Shown here one piece after another: positions 39,481-52,123 of a DNA stretch of 64,000 nt (its first letter is position 1; each line of letters begins with the position of its first letter). The position numbers were made by a program, and so were the translations under genes. The stretch lies in assembly GCF_019097595.1 (NCBI RefSeq), contig NC_080710.1, positions 18,525,780 through 18,589,779 on the forward strand. Reading direction: 5' to 3'. The stretch comes from Hemibagrus wyckioides (Eukaryota; Chordata; Actinopteri; Siluriformes; Bagridae). The notes beneath the pieces were generated by a model that made no database searches, had not been told where the DNA came from, and saw only the letters and a list, made by a program, of their open reading frames with translations.

Positions 39481-41639
39481 CATAGCAGAATATACTACAT
39501 ATTAAAGTAAATAAGTGAGTTACTAATGGGAACAAACTACATAGTAAGACTTAAATAATTTTTAAGAAATGTCTTAGACTGCCGTTATACACATAGCATA
39601 GACACCATTCATACAAAACAGTTGTAAATAAAAAATTGCATAATAAAGCAAAGGTTATTAGCATACATTAGCATACAGTTAAAAAAAAGTAAAGTAAGTA
39701 AAAATTGTTGATAATGTAAGAAAGTAGTTTAACTGAGATGCCTAATTATCCATATTATTTACTTATTTACCCATAATTATTTGCCCTGGGAGGACATATT
39801 CACTACCGATCTCAGTGAGAGACTCATTGCACACATGACAATGTTATCAGAACTGTTTTTTTTCTTTTACAAAATCACATTCAGCTTTCTTTCTCTGTAA
39901 TACTGGTCATATCAGTAAAAGACAGACGAGAGCCAACACACCCAATAGTGTGGAGAAAGCAAAGCCTGTGTGTGGTGCTGGAATCAAACTCAGTAAGCTG
40001 ATTGGACATGACTCTTCTCCGCTTTATCATTACGTCTATGGTGGCAGTTACTTATGAAACGCTCAAGCAAGCTTCACAGTGTTCTGACAGCAAACAGCTT
40101 CTAAATTAGTCTTGGTGCAGTTGGCAGATGCCTCACGATTCGGAAGTAATGAGAGCACTACAGTTCATAACCTCTACATAACCCTCCTTATTGGCTAATG
40201 TTTGAGATGTGCCTGAAAACTGAACACGTGAAAACAGAAATTGGGGTCAGGTGCAAGAATGCTGTTTGTTCTATCAGAGTAATAATGAATTAAATTTTTG
40301 TGACATGAATTCACACAGACAAAGACAATACAGAAGCCATATATTACTGGACAACTATTTAAACTCAATCTCAGACTTGATATTCATTGATAACAAGATT
40401 AATAGGAACAGCTGTCATTGGATATTTTTCTAACAATAATAAGCAAAGAGTTTGTCACACCTATCTGTATTGTTTACTCTGAATTATGGAACATAATGCA
40501 AAATTTAATATGAGTCTATTGTTTTTAACATTTGTGCTTGGTGATTGTCAGCTACAATGTTATAGTAACATTGTCATGCAAACCTGTTGTTTGAGATACT
40601 AAGGATTTATAACTGTCTATTATGTAACAAATGGATTATATTATGTAATTTAGGAATGTTAGTCTCTGAGGTGTGCAAACTTAAGGTGAACAACAATCAC
40701 ACAAACAGACTAAGTGGCAGAAAGTTCAATTTAATGTTACAAACCACTTGTAAAAAAAAAAAAACGGAAAATAAATCTCAGTGATAATCGATTTTACAAA
40801 AAACAAATTCCAGATGAAAACCACATAGCAATGAATAGCTTTGGACAGAACACATCTGATGCTTGGCTTTTGCCTCATAGCCAGTTTGCCCATTTTGTTG
40901 GTTTATATACTTCAGGCACACACGCATGGTTTTCTCCAGCAGTGAGGGATGAGACTGAGGAGATGTGCTGAAGCTGGGTCTGGATGTGGGCTTTGTGTGT
41001 GTGCACTGATCTGGAAGATGTTGGGATCACATCACACAGGGTTGCTTCTCAGCGCTGCTGCTAGCTCCCAACTGCAAGCTAAAGGTCTAGCAGATATGTG
41101 TAATTTATTCTTGTCAAAGTGTGTCCCATGCGCATATAAATGTAAAATGGCCCGACATTGAAGCACAATCCTGGTTGCAGGGAAGTAGGAACTTTTGGAG
41201 AGAGAATAATATTATAACCTAAGCTTTAGTTTAATAACTCACTCATAAATGAATGGTGAGTGCTATGTTGTCAATGCCAGTTTAATTTTTTCTCTATAAA
41301 AGTTTAGGTTTTGAATATTATCAGCATACAATGTTTAAATGTATTTTTCTGCACGAATGAACATGAGCAGCTCTTGTTTGCCATGGCGCTGAATCTTCTC
41401 ATATTGCTTGCAAAATGCCAGTTAATATTAATGTTTCCTCCTGGCACTTGCCAGCTCATGCATCACAGCCTGCTCTCGATTTGCTTTCGAATCCAAACTC
41501 TTTATGATGAAATCATAATGCCACAACAAGATGGCAGCACTTGTGCAATCCGTTATCTCCAGTGTACCATACACAAGTGTTTTTTTCCACCTCAGTGATA
41601 AGTCAAATACAGTGTAAATCTGTGAAGCCATTTTCATTG

Positions 41640-41930
41640 GCTGAAATCTTGCCTTCTTTATCTGGGGTCTACTGTGGAAGGATTGCCTGGGCTCCCCCTA
41701 ATCCACCGCAGGAGCGTGGGCTGCCGCATTGGGCAGCCATATGAGCAAGGTGGAGGGATGCTCGATCCAGAAGAGAGGCAGATGCTGGCTGCCAGCATAG
41801 CTGCTCAAAAGGGAGTCTAGGAGGATTGGCATGGTGCAGAGAGGTGGCAAAGGTTCAGATGCAGAAAGCAAAAACCCATCTTGGGCATAAAGGTGCCTAG
41901 CAAGCATCTTATCGTAATCCACAGTTCCGT
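41640..41930. other. Unexplained G/C-richer block with a short hairpin
   Basis: Higher-complexity sequence between A/T-rich flanks, containing the inverted repeat GGCTGCC (41719-41725) / GGCAGCC (41732-41738) with a 6-nt loop. ORFs on both strands lack recognisable domains. It could be a conserved noncoding element or a remnant exon. Confidence 0.2.
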
Positions 41931-42483
41931 TCCTTTATAGTATGCAAAGCCAATTTTACCCAACCCTAACTTTGTTTTGTCCTTTTCCAGTGCAGGCATA
42001 TGTTTACTTAACTTTCTAGGCATGAACTGAATTCTCGGCACTCAGACATTTTCGTTAATGTTTAATGAGACAGGAAACACAGGCAGAACCATACACATTT
42101 CCTCAAGTTTCACTGTACAAGCAGCCCAATCAATAATTAATGGGAGTTTCATGACATGAGGGAGGATTGGCAGAGGTGCTAGATTAAAGTGTAAATCTGT
42201 TGTGGCTTCATTTTTTTTTACACATTGTATATCTGGCAAGCGTTCACTCTGCTTTTTAAATGAGTATAAGGTAAGTTGGTCAGCTACAGAGCTACCTGAT
42301 AAGTAAAAGGAAATGTGACCATACTCTATATTGATTTTGACAAACAAGTTTCTCTGGATTATTGAATTGCACTAGATTACTTGAAGATCACTTTCAGTAG
42401 TTATTCATCCAATTACCGAGAAACATTTTAGAAACCTACAAACCTAATTACAAGGTTGTTTGCTATTTTACTTATAACTTATG

Positions 42484-42531
42484 ACTTTCACTTATGAATG
42501 TTTTCTAACTTTCACTTATGAATGTTTTCTA
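42484..42531. repeat. Perfect 24-bp tandem duplication
   Basis: Two exact copies (42484-42507 and 42508-42531) of a unit starting ACTTTCACTTATGAATG. No mismatch between copies, so the duplication is recent. Confidence 0.95.
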
Positions 42532-44240
42532 GAATATTCTGTTATTGCTAGAGGACTTGGCAAGATTTGGATTACAATGTTCCAGGGCAGAGAAATGCAA
42601 GCATTGTTTGACATTTATGATGCTTTTCTCTTCACAACCCTGAAAATGTTCTCACTCCCTGGTCATTCATTTATCTTTTTATTGGCAGCTGTGTCTTTTT
42701 TATTTACTAATTATCTTACAGTAATTATCTTGGTGATAAATTTTTAAGATAGCTCTCTTCCTCACATTGCAACTATAACTCCAGAAGAATGAGAGCCTTG
42801 GAGAGATTAATGCCTGTGAAAACTGGTATAAAAATTTTCACCACTAAACAAAAATCTAACCAGACTACTTAGGAGCAAGTTGTTCTGTCGACAAAAACCC
42901 AGAAGGCAGCAGTGCAATAAATATCTGAAAAAGTGCCGAACCTCACATGGCTCATGAATTTATCTTAGCTATCTGCCAAACTCGTAAATAACTGCCTGCA
43001 CCGTAGTCATGGCAACCCACCATAACTCTGATTATGAAACATGCAACAGAAAAAGCTATCCTATTTGTAAGATAATCTCATCTCGACAGAATGGTATAGA
43101 GAAAGTATGCACAGTATTCCTACTTTTCTCCAAATATAGTGATAATAGATACAAAGTGAATCATTCTGATTATCTGTTTCCCATTAAAAAAGTAATAAAT
43201 ATGTTTCACAAAGATGAATGTATGAAGTATATCAGCTCTAATTTTATACACCTGTAAACCCCAATACAGTATATGCAAATGTTTCATGACACAATCACTT
43301 GTTTTCAGTCCAGAAATAAACCAAATGTTTTGTTAAAATGGAGCCAGCATAACCCAAGGAGATGAATTTGCTTTTTTGTTTTGTCTATAGAATTGATATC
43401 CAATGCTCCTATAATGCCAATGATTTTTTCCAAAATCAATTTTTTTTAGGAAGTGAAGAAACATTTCTAACCATCTGCATAAACATATAATGATGACCCC
43501 AGGAATCCAGGTTGAACTATAGTGCTCTGAATGGCACCCTGAGCCACATGTTAATTAGTGCTACAGAGAGTTATGCAGATTTCATGAAGACACTCCTCAG
43601 GGGATTTCAACTAACGCTAAACTCCCAAAACTTCAGAGTGAACTTCTGTCTTCTCTGACAGGAAGAGCAATGGCAGCCGTCTTTAGTGGGGGAAACAAAG
43701 GCTTAGACTGAGCTCCTGTGGGAAGACTCCAGCTTGATTTGATTCCTCTTTTTCTGAGGGTAGCTGTAGATTCTGTGCCTCCTAAGGAGTTGCAAGAGAC
43801 AGCTGAATAATTTTGCCCAGAGCTTCAACATCCAGATACAGAGACAGGGAAAACAGAAGAAATGTTGGTATGTTCACTTTTGTTTGGTATGAGCTTAAAA
43901 TTCTTCAAGGATTCCAGAAAAGCTGTGAAGTTTTAATTTAGAAGATGTGTTGGAGGCAAATGAGTAAACAGGCCCAAGCAACAAGCAGTACAATGCCCTT
44001 TTAATCTTGCTATATGATTTCTAAGCTTGAGGGCAATAATTATCTCCATTGGATATGACAGGTATCATTTCTCCTGTGCTTCAGAAAGTCAGATAGAACA
44101 GCTTTTTGTTTCAGAGTGTTGCACTGTAGAACCTCTTGTTATTGATTAACAACACATCAATGAGTACATTTATAATGGTTTTATAAATGTATTATGAGTA
44201 ATTTGTCATTTAGCCACTGAGAGATTAACTCTTTATACAG

Positions 44241-44330
44241 ATCCGTATAAAATGGGAGGGGTGCATCAGGAAGGGCGTCTGGCATAAAACCTATGCCAAA
44301 TCAAATATATGGACCATATGATCTGCTGTC
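44241..44330 (+). mobile_element. Body fragment of the same SINE family, lacking the tRNA head
   Basis: It matches the body of the SINE at 44397 (GTATAAAATGGGAGGGGTG, GGAAGGGCGTCTGGCATAAAACC, TATGGACC, CTGCTGT) without the tRNA-like part and ends in an A-rich run. More diverged than its neighbour 65 bp downstream, hence older or 5'-truncated. Confidence 0.75.
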
Positions 44331-44396
44331 AAAAAAAACAACAACATTTGGAATAAGTTGTCATTTCATACACATATATTTAATAATATATTCTTA

Positions 44397-44615
44397 GGGT
44401 ACTGGTGGCTCAGTGGTAGGTTTCTTGCCTATCATGCGGAAGGCCCGGGTTCGTACCCCAGCCACTAGATGTAGTGCCGGTCCCAAGCCCGGATAAAATG
44501 GGAGGGTTGTTTCAGGAAGGGCATCCGGCGTAAAACCTGTGCCAAGTTGATGTGTGGACCAGTTGGTCTGCTGTGGCGACCCCTCACACATGTAGGGAGC
44601 AGCCGAAAGAAGGTT
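44397..44615 (+). mobile_element. tRNA-Gly-derived SINE with perfect target-site duplication
   Basis: The first 70 bases closely follow eukaryotic tRNA-Gly: ACTGGTGGCTCAGTGGTAG (box A, TGGCTCAGTGG), then GGCCCGGGTTCGTACCCC (box B, GGTTCGTACCC). A tRNA-unrelated body follows (GGATAAAATGGGAGGG, GGCATCCGGCGTAAAACC, GGCGACCCCTCACACATG) and ends GAGCAGCCGAAAGAAGG. An identical 22-bp sequence flanks both sides (44375-44396 and 44616-44637, TATATTTAAT...ATTCTTA), the hallmark of LINE-mediated insertion. Such SINEs are transcribed by RNA polymerase III and moved by a partner LINE. Confidence 0.9.
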
Positions 44616-46545
44616 TATATTTAATAATATATTCTTAATGTCTAAGACTGATTTTTAGACTGATATTTTAAAAAATATATTTTTCACGCCCTCTAAATGA
44701 AAGTTTAAAAAGCCATGTATTAAACAAGATTTTGTTGATATGCAGATTTATTAATCTACACAAACAGCCCAGTACTTAAATGCTAATTTTGTAATGACAT
44801 TGCATTAACCTGCTCATATACCTGACTAAAATCAACAATTACCAGCAGCTCTTCATGACTAAAACCAGTTGATGTTGATCTTGACTGATGTTGACTGTTA
44901 TGTTTATTTGATTTGCTTCAACCAATATTCATTTAGTTATTAAAGTTTGAATTATTGCTGTTGGAATAGAAAAAAAAAACAGTACCCATATCATTTTTTT
45001 TTACTTTAACCACAGACTTAACTAATTAATTATACATTATAATAATTATTTAACATTTAGGTAGTTAGATAGGTATTTAGACAAACACATTGCTAAGAAC
45101 TCATAAACTCTTCACAATACTAAACTTTACGTTTATGGGGTTTGTTTTAATGTCTATGGTTCTTGTCCCTGTGCTTTTAAATTCCCTTCACATGTACAAC
45201 ATGTTTTAACATTTGTTGTTGTCGTGTGTGTCTGTTCTGTGTGTTAATTTTTTTAAACCTATTTTTCACAGATCTCTTTCATTTGGGTATTCTGTAGCTA
45301 GTATCTGGGGAAAAAAACAGTTCTTAACGTAAGATAAATATGGAAATATATGACATTGAAATAATCACATTGTGGCCTGCCTGCTGTCATTCCCAAATGT
45401 CCACTCATTGACTGAGGGTTTCACAGCTGTGGGTGACATAAGTTTTAGTTTCCTATAGCTAAGAATTCTTCACTCTGGCCACCTGTCCCTGACACGAACT
45501 CATGCCTGTGGCTGGAATCTGAATAGTCATATATTTGAATATTTTATGAGGTAGTATATTCTTTTGTTTTTCAAAACTGAAAGGTTTTCAAATACACATT
45601 TGCTTAAGATCCATTTTCACTGCAAAATTCCCACTGCCATTGTAATTTAGTGCTAGACACGCTTTAACTTTTTGTCTGGGACATGAACTCTCAGTGCTCT
45701 AAAGCATTTAAATGCTTTTTTTCTCCCCACCACAAACCTTCCATGGCTTAACAAATCTTAGTTAATCAATAGATTAATTGACCTAGCATAAATCTATTTT
45801 CATTGATTGCCATGGTATGTTAAAGTAAAGAAAAATGTGTTCTAAACAAGTTACAAGAAATTGTGATGCACTAAATGTCTTGGGAGTAGATATAACACAT
45901 TATTAATTTCTGTTGTTTGTACTGGGCAGGGTCGTTCAGGTTAATTGAGTCTTACTTCAGAATGCTGGCAGAGGACCAGACATGCTCCCTTTACAGTATA
46001 TCCATTTAATTAATAAGGAATGAGCCTGTGCTAAGTTGAGACAGCCTAATGATGGACAAAAACAAAGGTTTGTTCTTTTTTTACTTGAGAAATAGTGCTA
46101 ACTAAAACAATGAATCAGATTGCCTCCATTATTTTTTATCTATTAGTGCAGCTGTGAAATCCACCTAAATAACAAAATTTCACTGTATTGGACCAGCAGA
46201 AAAGTTAGTGTTTTATATATAGTATAGAACTTAAACTTGTCCAACTGATAAAAATATTACTGTCGACAGCATATTCAAAATATATTTTCAAAATATGCAT
46301 TCAGTATGATTTGCTTGCTAACAGTTTTCTGTGCCATGCGATTGTAAGGTGAAAATGCTGAACAATACACTGTAGGCTACCAATGGCCCTGATATCTTCT
46401 ATACTGTCACTAAAAATAAGATTTCGGTATGTCAAAACATTTCTGATCTTTGTACAGTCACATGAAGGCACATAGCAACAACTGTAATATTTCATTTCAT
46501 ATTTGATCAAATACATAACTCACTGAATAACTAATAAGTAAGCAT

Positions 46546-46740
46546 GGGCGGCACAGCGACCACCTCACAGCTCCAGATTCACTAGTTTCTCCCTGAGTTC
46601 AGGTTACTATTTGTGTGATGTTCTTCTTATGTTTCCATGGGTTTTCATCAGTTTCTTTAGATTTCTCATACCCCTCTTCTCATCCATTGTGATCCCTGAC
46701 CAGGATAATGCGTTTACTGAAGGTGAATGAATGAATTAAT
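46546..46740 (+). mobile_element. Degenerate SINE fragment (plus orientation)
   Basis: It begins GGGCGGCACAGCGACCACCT and CACAGCTCC, continues through a decayed TTCAGGTTACT and TTTCCATGGGTTT, and ends CCCTGACCAGGATAATGCG then GAATGAATGAATTAAT. This is the common fish SINE whose inverted fragments also occur at 4864, 12238 and 51972. Confidence 0.65.
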
Positions 46741-47846
46741 TACTAGACTTTTAGGGCATTTAGGGCAACCAATACAATTACAATTACAATCACAATAATT
46801 TGTGATGCATTAGCATTGTGTATTACTCTCTCCAGGATATTATTTATTTATTTATTTGCCAAAAATCCTAGATTTCACATCACAAAAAGGCTTTTGTTTT
46901 ATTTGTGACAACTATTTTATGGAGTATTTTTTCTTCAAAAAACTACTTGAATTGGTGAAATTGCAAGAACATGATTACATATTACAGTGTTACATATTAC
47001 ATATTACAGTATTGTGTATACACATATTCTGGAAATCACGTTAGACTGCATGGAACTGATATGTTATTTTTTACGGCAACAAAAATGGACAGACATATAG
47101 ATTTACTTTTACCAGGTTGGAAAGCAAAATCCTTAGAGTATCCCAATAATCTGATTGTGAGGATGTTGAGCTATCTGGAATCTCGCCCATTCTGTCCCAT
47201 TTTTCGAGCCATCCCATCAAATATCTGAACCTGGTCATATAACTGAACACACTCAATTGGCTGGAAATGGTCAGTGCTAAGGTTAACACTGTGATCAACG
47301 CTAAAATTGGGACAATCCCTCATATGCTAGCCTGTAGACAGCCAGTTGCCTTGAGTCCTCAGCCACGAGGCCACAGCCGGCATCTAATCTGTCAGCACTG
47401 AGCAAAGTGGCAATATTGCTCTAGTAAAGCAGAGGTGAGTAAATAGACACTTAATCATCTGTCTGTCTGCTAACGCTGCAAGGACATTAGGACAGCATGA
47501 GAGAGCTGCCAGAAAACCACAGCAGTGCTCTGTATAGTGCACAGACACACATTTAGTTATAGGTAGAGGATGCCAGAAGAGGTTTTTTTTCTGTAGTAGG
47601 GCACATCAATGTGCATATTTAAATCTCTGAGGCTGGGCTGGATTCAGATGATCGACCTCTTGGACAGTCCTGCCAGAAACTCTGTAATGAGTTTTAGACT
47701 CATTCGGTCAAATCTTAAAGCTACAGTGCATGGGATTTTTTTGTTAAAATGAAAAAAAAAAAAAATAATAATTGAGCCAGAGGAGAAAAAATATTTTATA
47801 ATATGAGGTTCCTAAGCTGCTGTGCGACTCTGACAAGCCTGTAATA

Positions 47847-48192
47847 CAGTGCGTCTCAAAAGCCTCTATACACATGGGAAATGAATACTTTTTTAGGAAA
47901 ATGTCTTCCAAATTTTTTTATACTTAGTTCATATTATATATCTTTTTAGGTAGCCTTTATAAATTTAAGACAAAACAAGGCTGTGGTGTACCAGAAAGAT
48001 ACACCACAAAGGTCACTTAATGGAACATATTTTGAAGCGCAATTACATATATACCACTAGATAAGTAAACACGAGTTCATCATGACTGGAACATACAGAA
48101 ATTGGCAATCATGTATAGGATGCTTTGTTAAAAGTTACATTTTGCTAAAAACCATTAATTTCCCCTATGTATGGAGACTTTTTTGGACACAC
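47847..48192. mobile_element. Mariner-like MITE with about 30-bp terminal inverted repeats
   Basis: Left end: AGTGCGTCTCAAAAGCCTC then TATACACATGGG. Right end, reverse-complemented: GTGTGTCCAAAAAAGTCTC then CATACATAGGGG. The two agree along about 30 bp with scattered mismatches, and each is flanked by TA (47845-47846 and 48193-48194). The roughly 350-bp interior is A/T-rich with no recognisable transposase, so this is a nonautonomous miniature element. Family assignment (Tc1/mariner superfamily) rests on the TA flanks and the style of the ends. Confidence 0.65.
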
Positions 48193-49164
48193 TACATTAC
48201 TTCACAGTCTGCTCGCTGTCAAGGGTTTCAGCTCAGAAACAGTAGGAAATTTGTACATGTGCATCATATGCCATGTAGGATATTTCAAACATCATCAGGC
48301 TACATTTACAGCTTTAGGAATGAATGATGATGACTGGAAAAAAAGGAGAGACAGATTGTAAACAAATGGGATTGACAAAGTGAAAGAGTCATTTTATATT
48401 ACGTTGCAAAAGTAAAAGGTTGCAGGTCTAATGGAGTATTCACTTTTTCTTGCTGAACAGGTAAGGAGTATTTGTTCTAATTTGGCAGGAAGCTACTGAA
48501 TGATATATCATCATTAGACAATTTGTCCTTGTTGTGTAATTTGTATTTTGGTTAACTGATTTAACTATAGCACGCTTGAAAAACAGGGAGTATTTGGTGA
48601 GTTTTTCATATTTTGGCATATCCTGTTTGGTGATGATGAGCAACAGTGAGTGATCTGAGCACTTTGCTTACAAATGGTTCTCAATAGTGGCCAACTTTCT
48701 GACAGACTAGAGAACAAAATATGCCTAAGCAGGAACATACATGCAGAACAGAACATAGTAAAAACCCAGGTGTTATAGTTTTGCTCTCTGTGCTATATTT
48801 TATCAAGATAGTTACAGTTGATGTATCTGTGTCTACTGGCTCCAGAGATTTGCAAAGCCTTGGCTAACTCATATTATGTGACTAATTTGTTCTGGATATG
48901 TATTGTTTATGATTCTGCAGAGTGAGCCCAATTACACCTCAGCATTGGACTTGCATGGACACTGCTGCTTGATCAGGCAGTCAGTAGCTAAATCTCTAGA
49001 CAAGTTGTGCTTTTTTTTTCTGGTACTCAGTAACTGTGACTGTCACAATGATGTGCACTATAAAATTTATTCTCAGAACACTTTTGTAATAACGGTTCCG
49101 TATAAACTTTAGAAACAATAGAAATATTGCTTATAATACACCCAAATGAGCAGAAGGAAGAATG

Positions 49165-49345
49165 ATGACACTTTTCTGGCATTTAGCAGACACCCTTCTC
49201 CAGAGCAACTTACACCTATCTCATTTTACACAGCTGAGCAGTTGAGGGTTAAAGGTATTCCTTAGGGTTCCAGCAGTGGCAGCTTAGTGATCTTGGGGTT
49301 TGAACTCACAACCATTCAGTCCAACAACCTAGCTCCCAGAGCCTA
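49165..49345. repeat. Dispersed fish repeat fragment
   Basis: GGCATTTAGCAGACACCCTT, CCAGAGCAACTTACACC, GTTGAGGGTTAAAGG and GCAGTGGCAGCTTAGTGATC are motifs of a very common teleost interspersed repeat, remembered and not searched. Degenerate; ends not defined. Confidence 0.55.
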
Positions 49346-50259
49346 ATGCAGATTTTTATGCCTGATGTCACCAATTCAGTGCAGAGAGCGTCACAGATCT
49401 AATTTCTAGCATTTCTGCCACATTTCTAACTAGAAACAAGCATGTCTCTTTGCTGAGTGTCACAATCTTCCAGCAGTATGACTTGAATGCCATTGGAAAG
49501 GCTTTTACTAGCTGTGCCACTTGGGAATTTATAATATAAACACATAAAATTTTATAGCATGAGTATGGATTTATGATCTAATAAAATCCTGGGTCTAAAT
49601 AAAATGTTACCACGACCATAGACTTTTCATTGAACTCCCTATACATTTTAGGCCAGTTTAATTTGCAGGTTAAGTTTTAGCCTAGACTCGAGTTAAATTA
49701 TCAGTAGGGTTCTTCCTTTTCAGCCCAGGATTAATGCAGAACATTGAACGCAAGACTTTGTTAGTGTGTCTGAGTTTAAATTACTTTTCTCTGCAGTGGA
49801 CAGAAGTTTTAAGAAAATGGATAAATCACAAATCCCTTTGTACGACGTAATGTAAAAGCCATTATCTCTTTCAAAAGGGAGGCTGAAAATGACACTCTAT
49901 TCATGTGCACATTAAAATAAAAGGCTGGTTCCTTTTGGCCCGTTACTTGCGCTGAGATGTTCAATCCTGACATTATCTTCAGTTGGCTACATAAGCCTTT
50001 TTTATTCTTCTAAAAGAACAAATGAAAATCAATGGGGAAAAATGTTTCACATGATTAATTTTTTTTCCCAGCTCAATACAGACCGCAATTTCTCCAAACA
50101 ATTATGAACAATCTAACAACTTTAACACTGTAGCTCCTCTTGGCCAATAACTGTGCAGGATTTCATGTGGAAACTTAAAGATACCTAGCAAGCATTGATT
50201 GCCTCTTTCTGTTCAGCTTGAGAAAGGAAAATAAATAAATAAAGTGAACTAAGAGTAAC

Positions 50260-51240
50260 ACTCATCTGTGTTTCAGGGTTTACAATGGAGGCTTTGTGTG
50301 CTTAGAACCATTAGCTTTGACGGACGTGCCAGACAAGACATTGATCGGCAAGCTTGTAAATGCGCCGGTAATCATCGCAAAAGGCAACAAGTAGAGACAC
50401 ATGCAGTAACTCTTGACTTCACAATCTTGCAGCTCAAATCATATGCTGAGCAACAATGGCAAGTTTGAAACTACATCTTTCTTTTGTATCCCCAAAACTC
50501 CTCTACACTTCTCTCCACAACAATGTTATAACAAGACAAAGGTTTTATTTCACACAAGAATAATATGGTTTTTAACAACTGGGGGGTTCATGGGGTTTTA
50601 ACAAAGAGTTTTACCTTTGCTCTCCATCAATAATCCTTCAGGGAACAAGCAAGGGTATTAGAGTGGGCTGACAAAGGAGTGTTTATTAAAATCAACTCCT
50701 GATAACATTCTCCACCGTTTTGTCACAACACTAAAGGTGTTATAAATGTCCCTCCTCCCATTACTCATGCTGAAATCACAAAGCAAAGTGACAATGCATA
50801 TGTTTAGCATTATCTGCTCTGGTAGAGTAACAAAGAAAAGTGTTGTTGCTGGAGGCAAGCTGAGTGATGATCATGGCATGTCTCTCGCACCATCCTTCCC
50901 ATCTTGTGTCGGCACACACACCTGTCATGGTTGCTGATCAGAGTCATTGATCAGTTCCACTCAGTGCTCCGGCTAATGGAGAGCGCGGCTGAAGGCCTGT
51001 CCTCAGAGGACCGTGTGCTGTGCCACGATGTCTTGTTTGCCAAAGCAGTGTACGTTTTGTATTTCTGAAAGCGGCAATCAATGAATCTTGATAATGCGTG
51101 AGCTCAGGGCACATAACTCACATTGATAGCACTTATATTGTGCCAAAGGGCTGTAAATCCAGACCTGCAGACATGAATATGCGGTGCTAGTCAACTCCTG
51201 GGCTCTGACCACATAGGTCCAATAACACAAAATATTTTGT
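50260..51240 (+). promoter_or_regulatory. CpG-retaining high-complexity block upstream of grik3 (enhancer or unannotated exons)
   Basis: Repeat-free, with many CpGs, about 2 kb before the grik3 promoter block. Two plus-strand segments look unusually coding-like. From a possible acceptor (TGTGTTTCAG, ends 50276) the frame reads VYNGGFVCLEPLALTDVPDK and on to KLVNAPVIIAKGNK before TAG at 50393-50395. From 50871 another open frame runs through DQFHSVLRLMESAAEGLSSE and ends FAKAVYVLYF before TGA at 51066-51068, with an ATG at 50976. I recognise neither protein. A conserved enhancer with chance open frames is the simpler reading. Confidence 0.3.
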
Positions 51241-51943
51241 TAGTCACCAGGTTGAAAAATTCTGTTAAAATGTACAGATTAAATTGTGGCTATTTTCTGT
51301 GATGGTGGCACAAATCTATAATCCTTACATAGCAACATAGCATGGACCACACTGTACCCAGTGAATAGCTGAATCTGCAGTGCTAATTCAGCATCAAAGC
51401 ATGTCTGTACGATTGCTGATTATTGTGTTACAGGAATCTCACTGTTGTTATGATCATCAATCTTGTCTCTCACAAGCAGATGGCCACATGGAGGCTGAGA
51501 ACTACAAATGGTGGTACGAATACTATTCCAAATGCTTCACGACAGTAATAAAGTGCATGTGTCATGGATAAAAATAAATACACTTATCATTCTGTTTCAT
51601 TGTATGGATGGCTCTGCTCGCTACACACCACAGAGGCAATGGGAAGCTGAAGAGAGGAGTGCTGGTATCCCCTCTCTCTAGGTGATCATGCTCATATGTC
51701 ACTCACTGTGGGTTTTTGATGGCTTCACATAAAGGGTGAGGAATGGGTAGATAAACAGGCACTAAGCAGTTCTATGGACCTAATCTAGTCGTTGTGACAC
51801 AGACTGATTATCTCAGCTAAAGACCGGGAGCTTTATTTGTGTACAGCTCTGTCCTGCACAACAGGGTATGCTCTTTCATGATAATAGCTTGACCTGTTTC
51901 TTCATTTCAAACTGTAGTAATCTTCTGTCAAATATGTAATAAC

Positions 51944-51969
51944 AATAATAATAATAATAATAATAATAC
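51944..51969. repeat. (AAT)n microsatellite
   Basis: AAT array just upstream of the SINE fragment at 51972. Confidence 0.95.
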
Positions 51970-51971
51970 AT

Positions 51972-52078
51972 GTATTTTCACTAACTGCCTTATCTTGATC
52001 AGGGAAGCAGTGAGCCCATCCTGGGAACACTAAGCATGAGACAGCAATACACCATGAATGGGTTGGCATTCCTACTAT
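51972..52078 (-). mobile_element. Degenerate SINE fragment, minus orientation, between two AAT arrays
   Basis: TTTTCACTAACTGCCTTATC, TTGATCAGGGAAGCAGTGAG and CCATCCTGGGAACACTAAGC match the inverted tail and body of the same SINE family. AAT microsatellites flank it on both sides (51944-51969 and 52088-52122). Confidence 0.55.
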
Positions 52079-52087
52079 TACTACTGC

Positions 52088-52122
<35 letters not shown>
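52088..52122. repeat. (AAT)n microsatellite
   Basis: AAT array just downstream of the SINE fragment, about 350 bp before the CpG-rich grik3 promoter block. Confidence 0.95.

Positions 52123-52123
<1 letters not shown>

Noticed and set aside
44397..44467. tRNA-Gly gene
   Set aside because: The cloverleaf positions equivalent to the anticodon and acceptor stem have diverged, and it is fused to a SINE body with target-site duplications.
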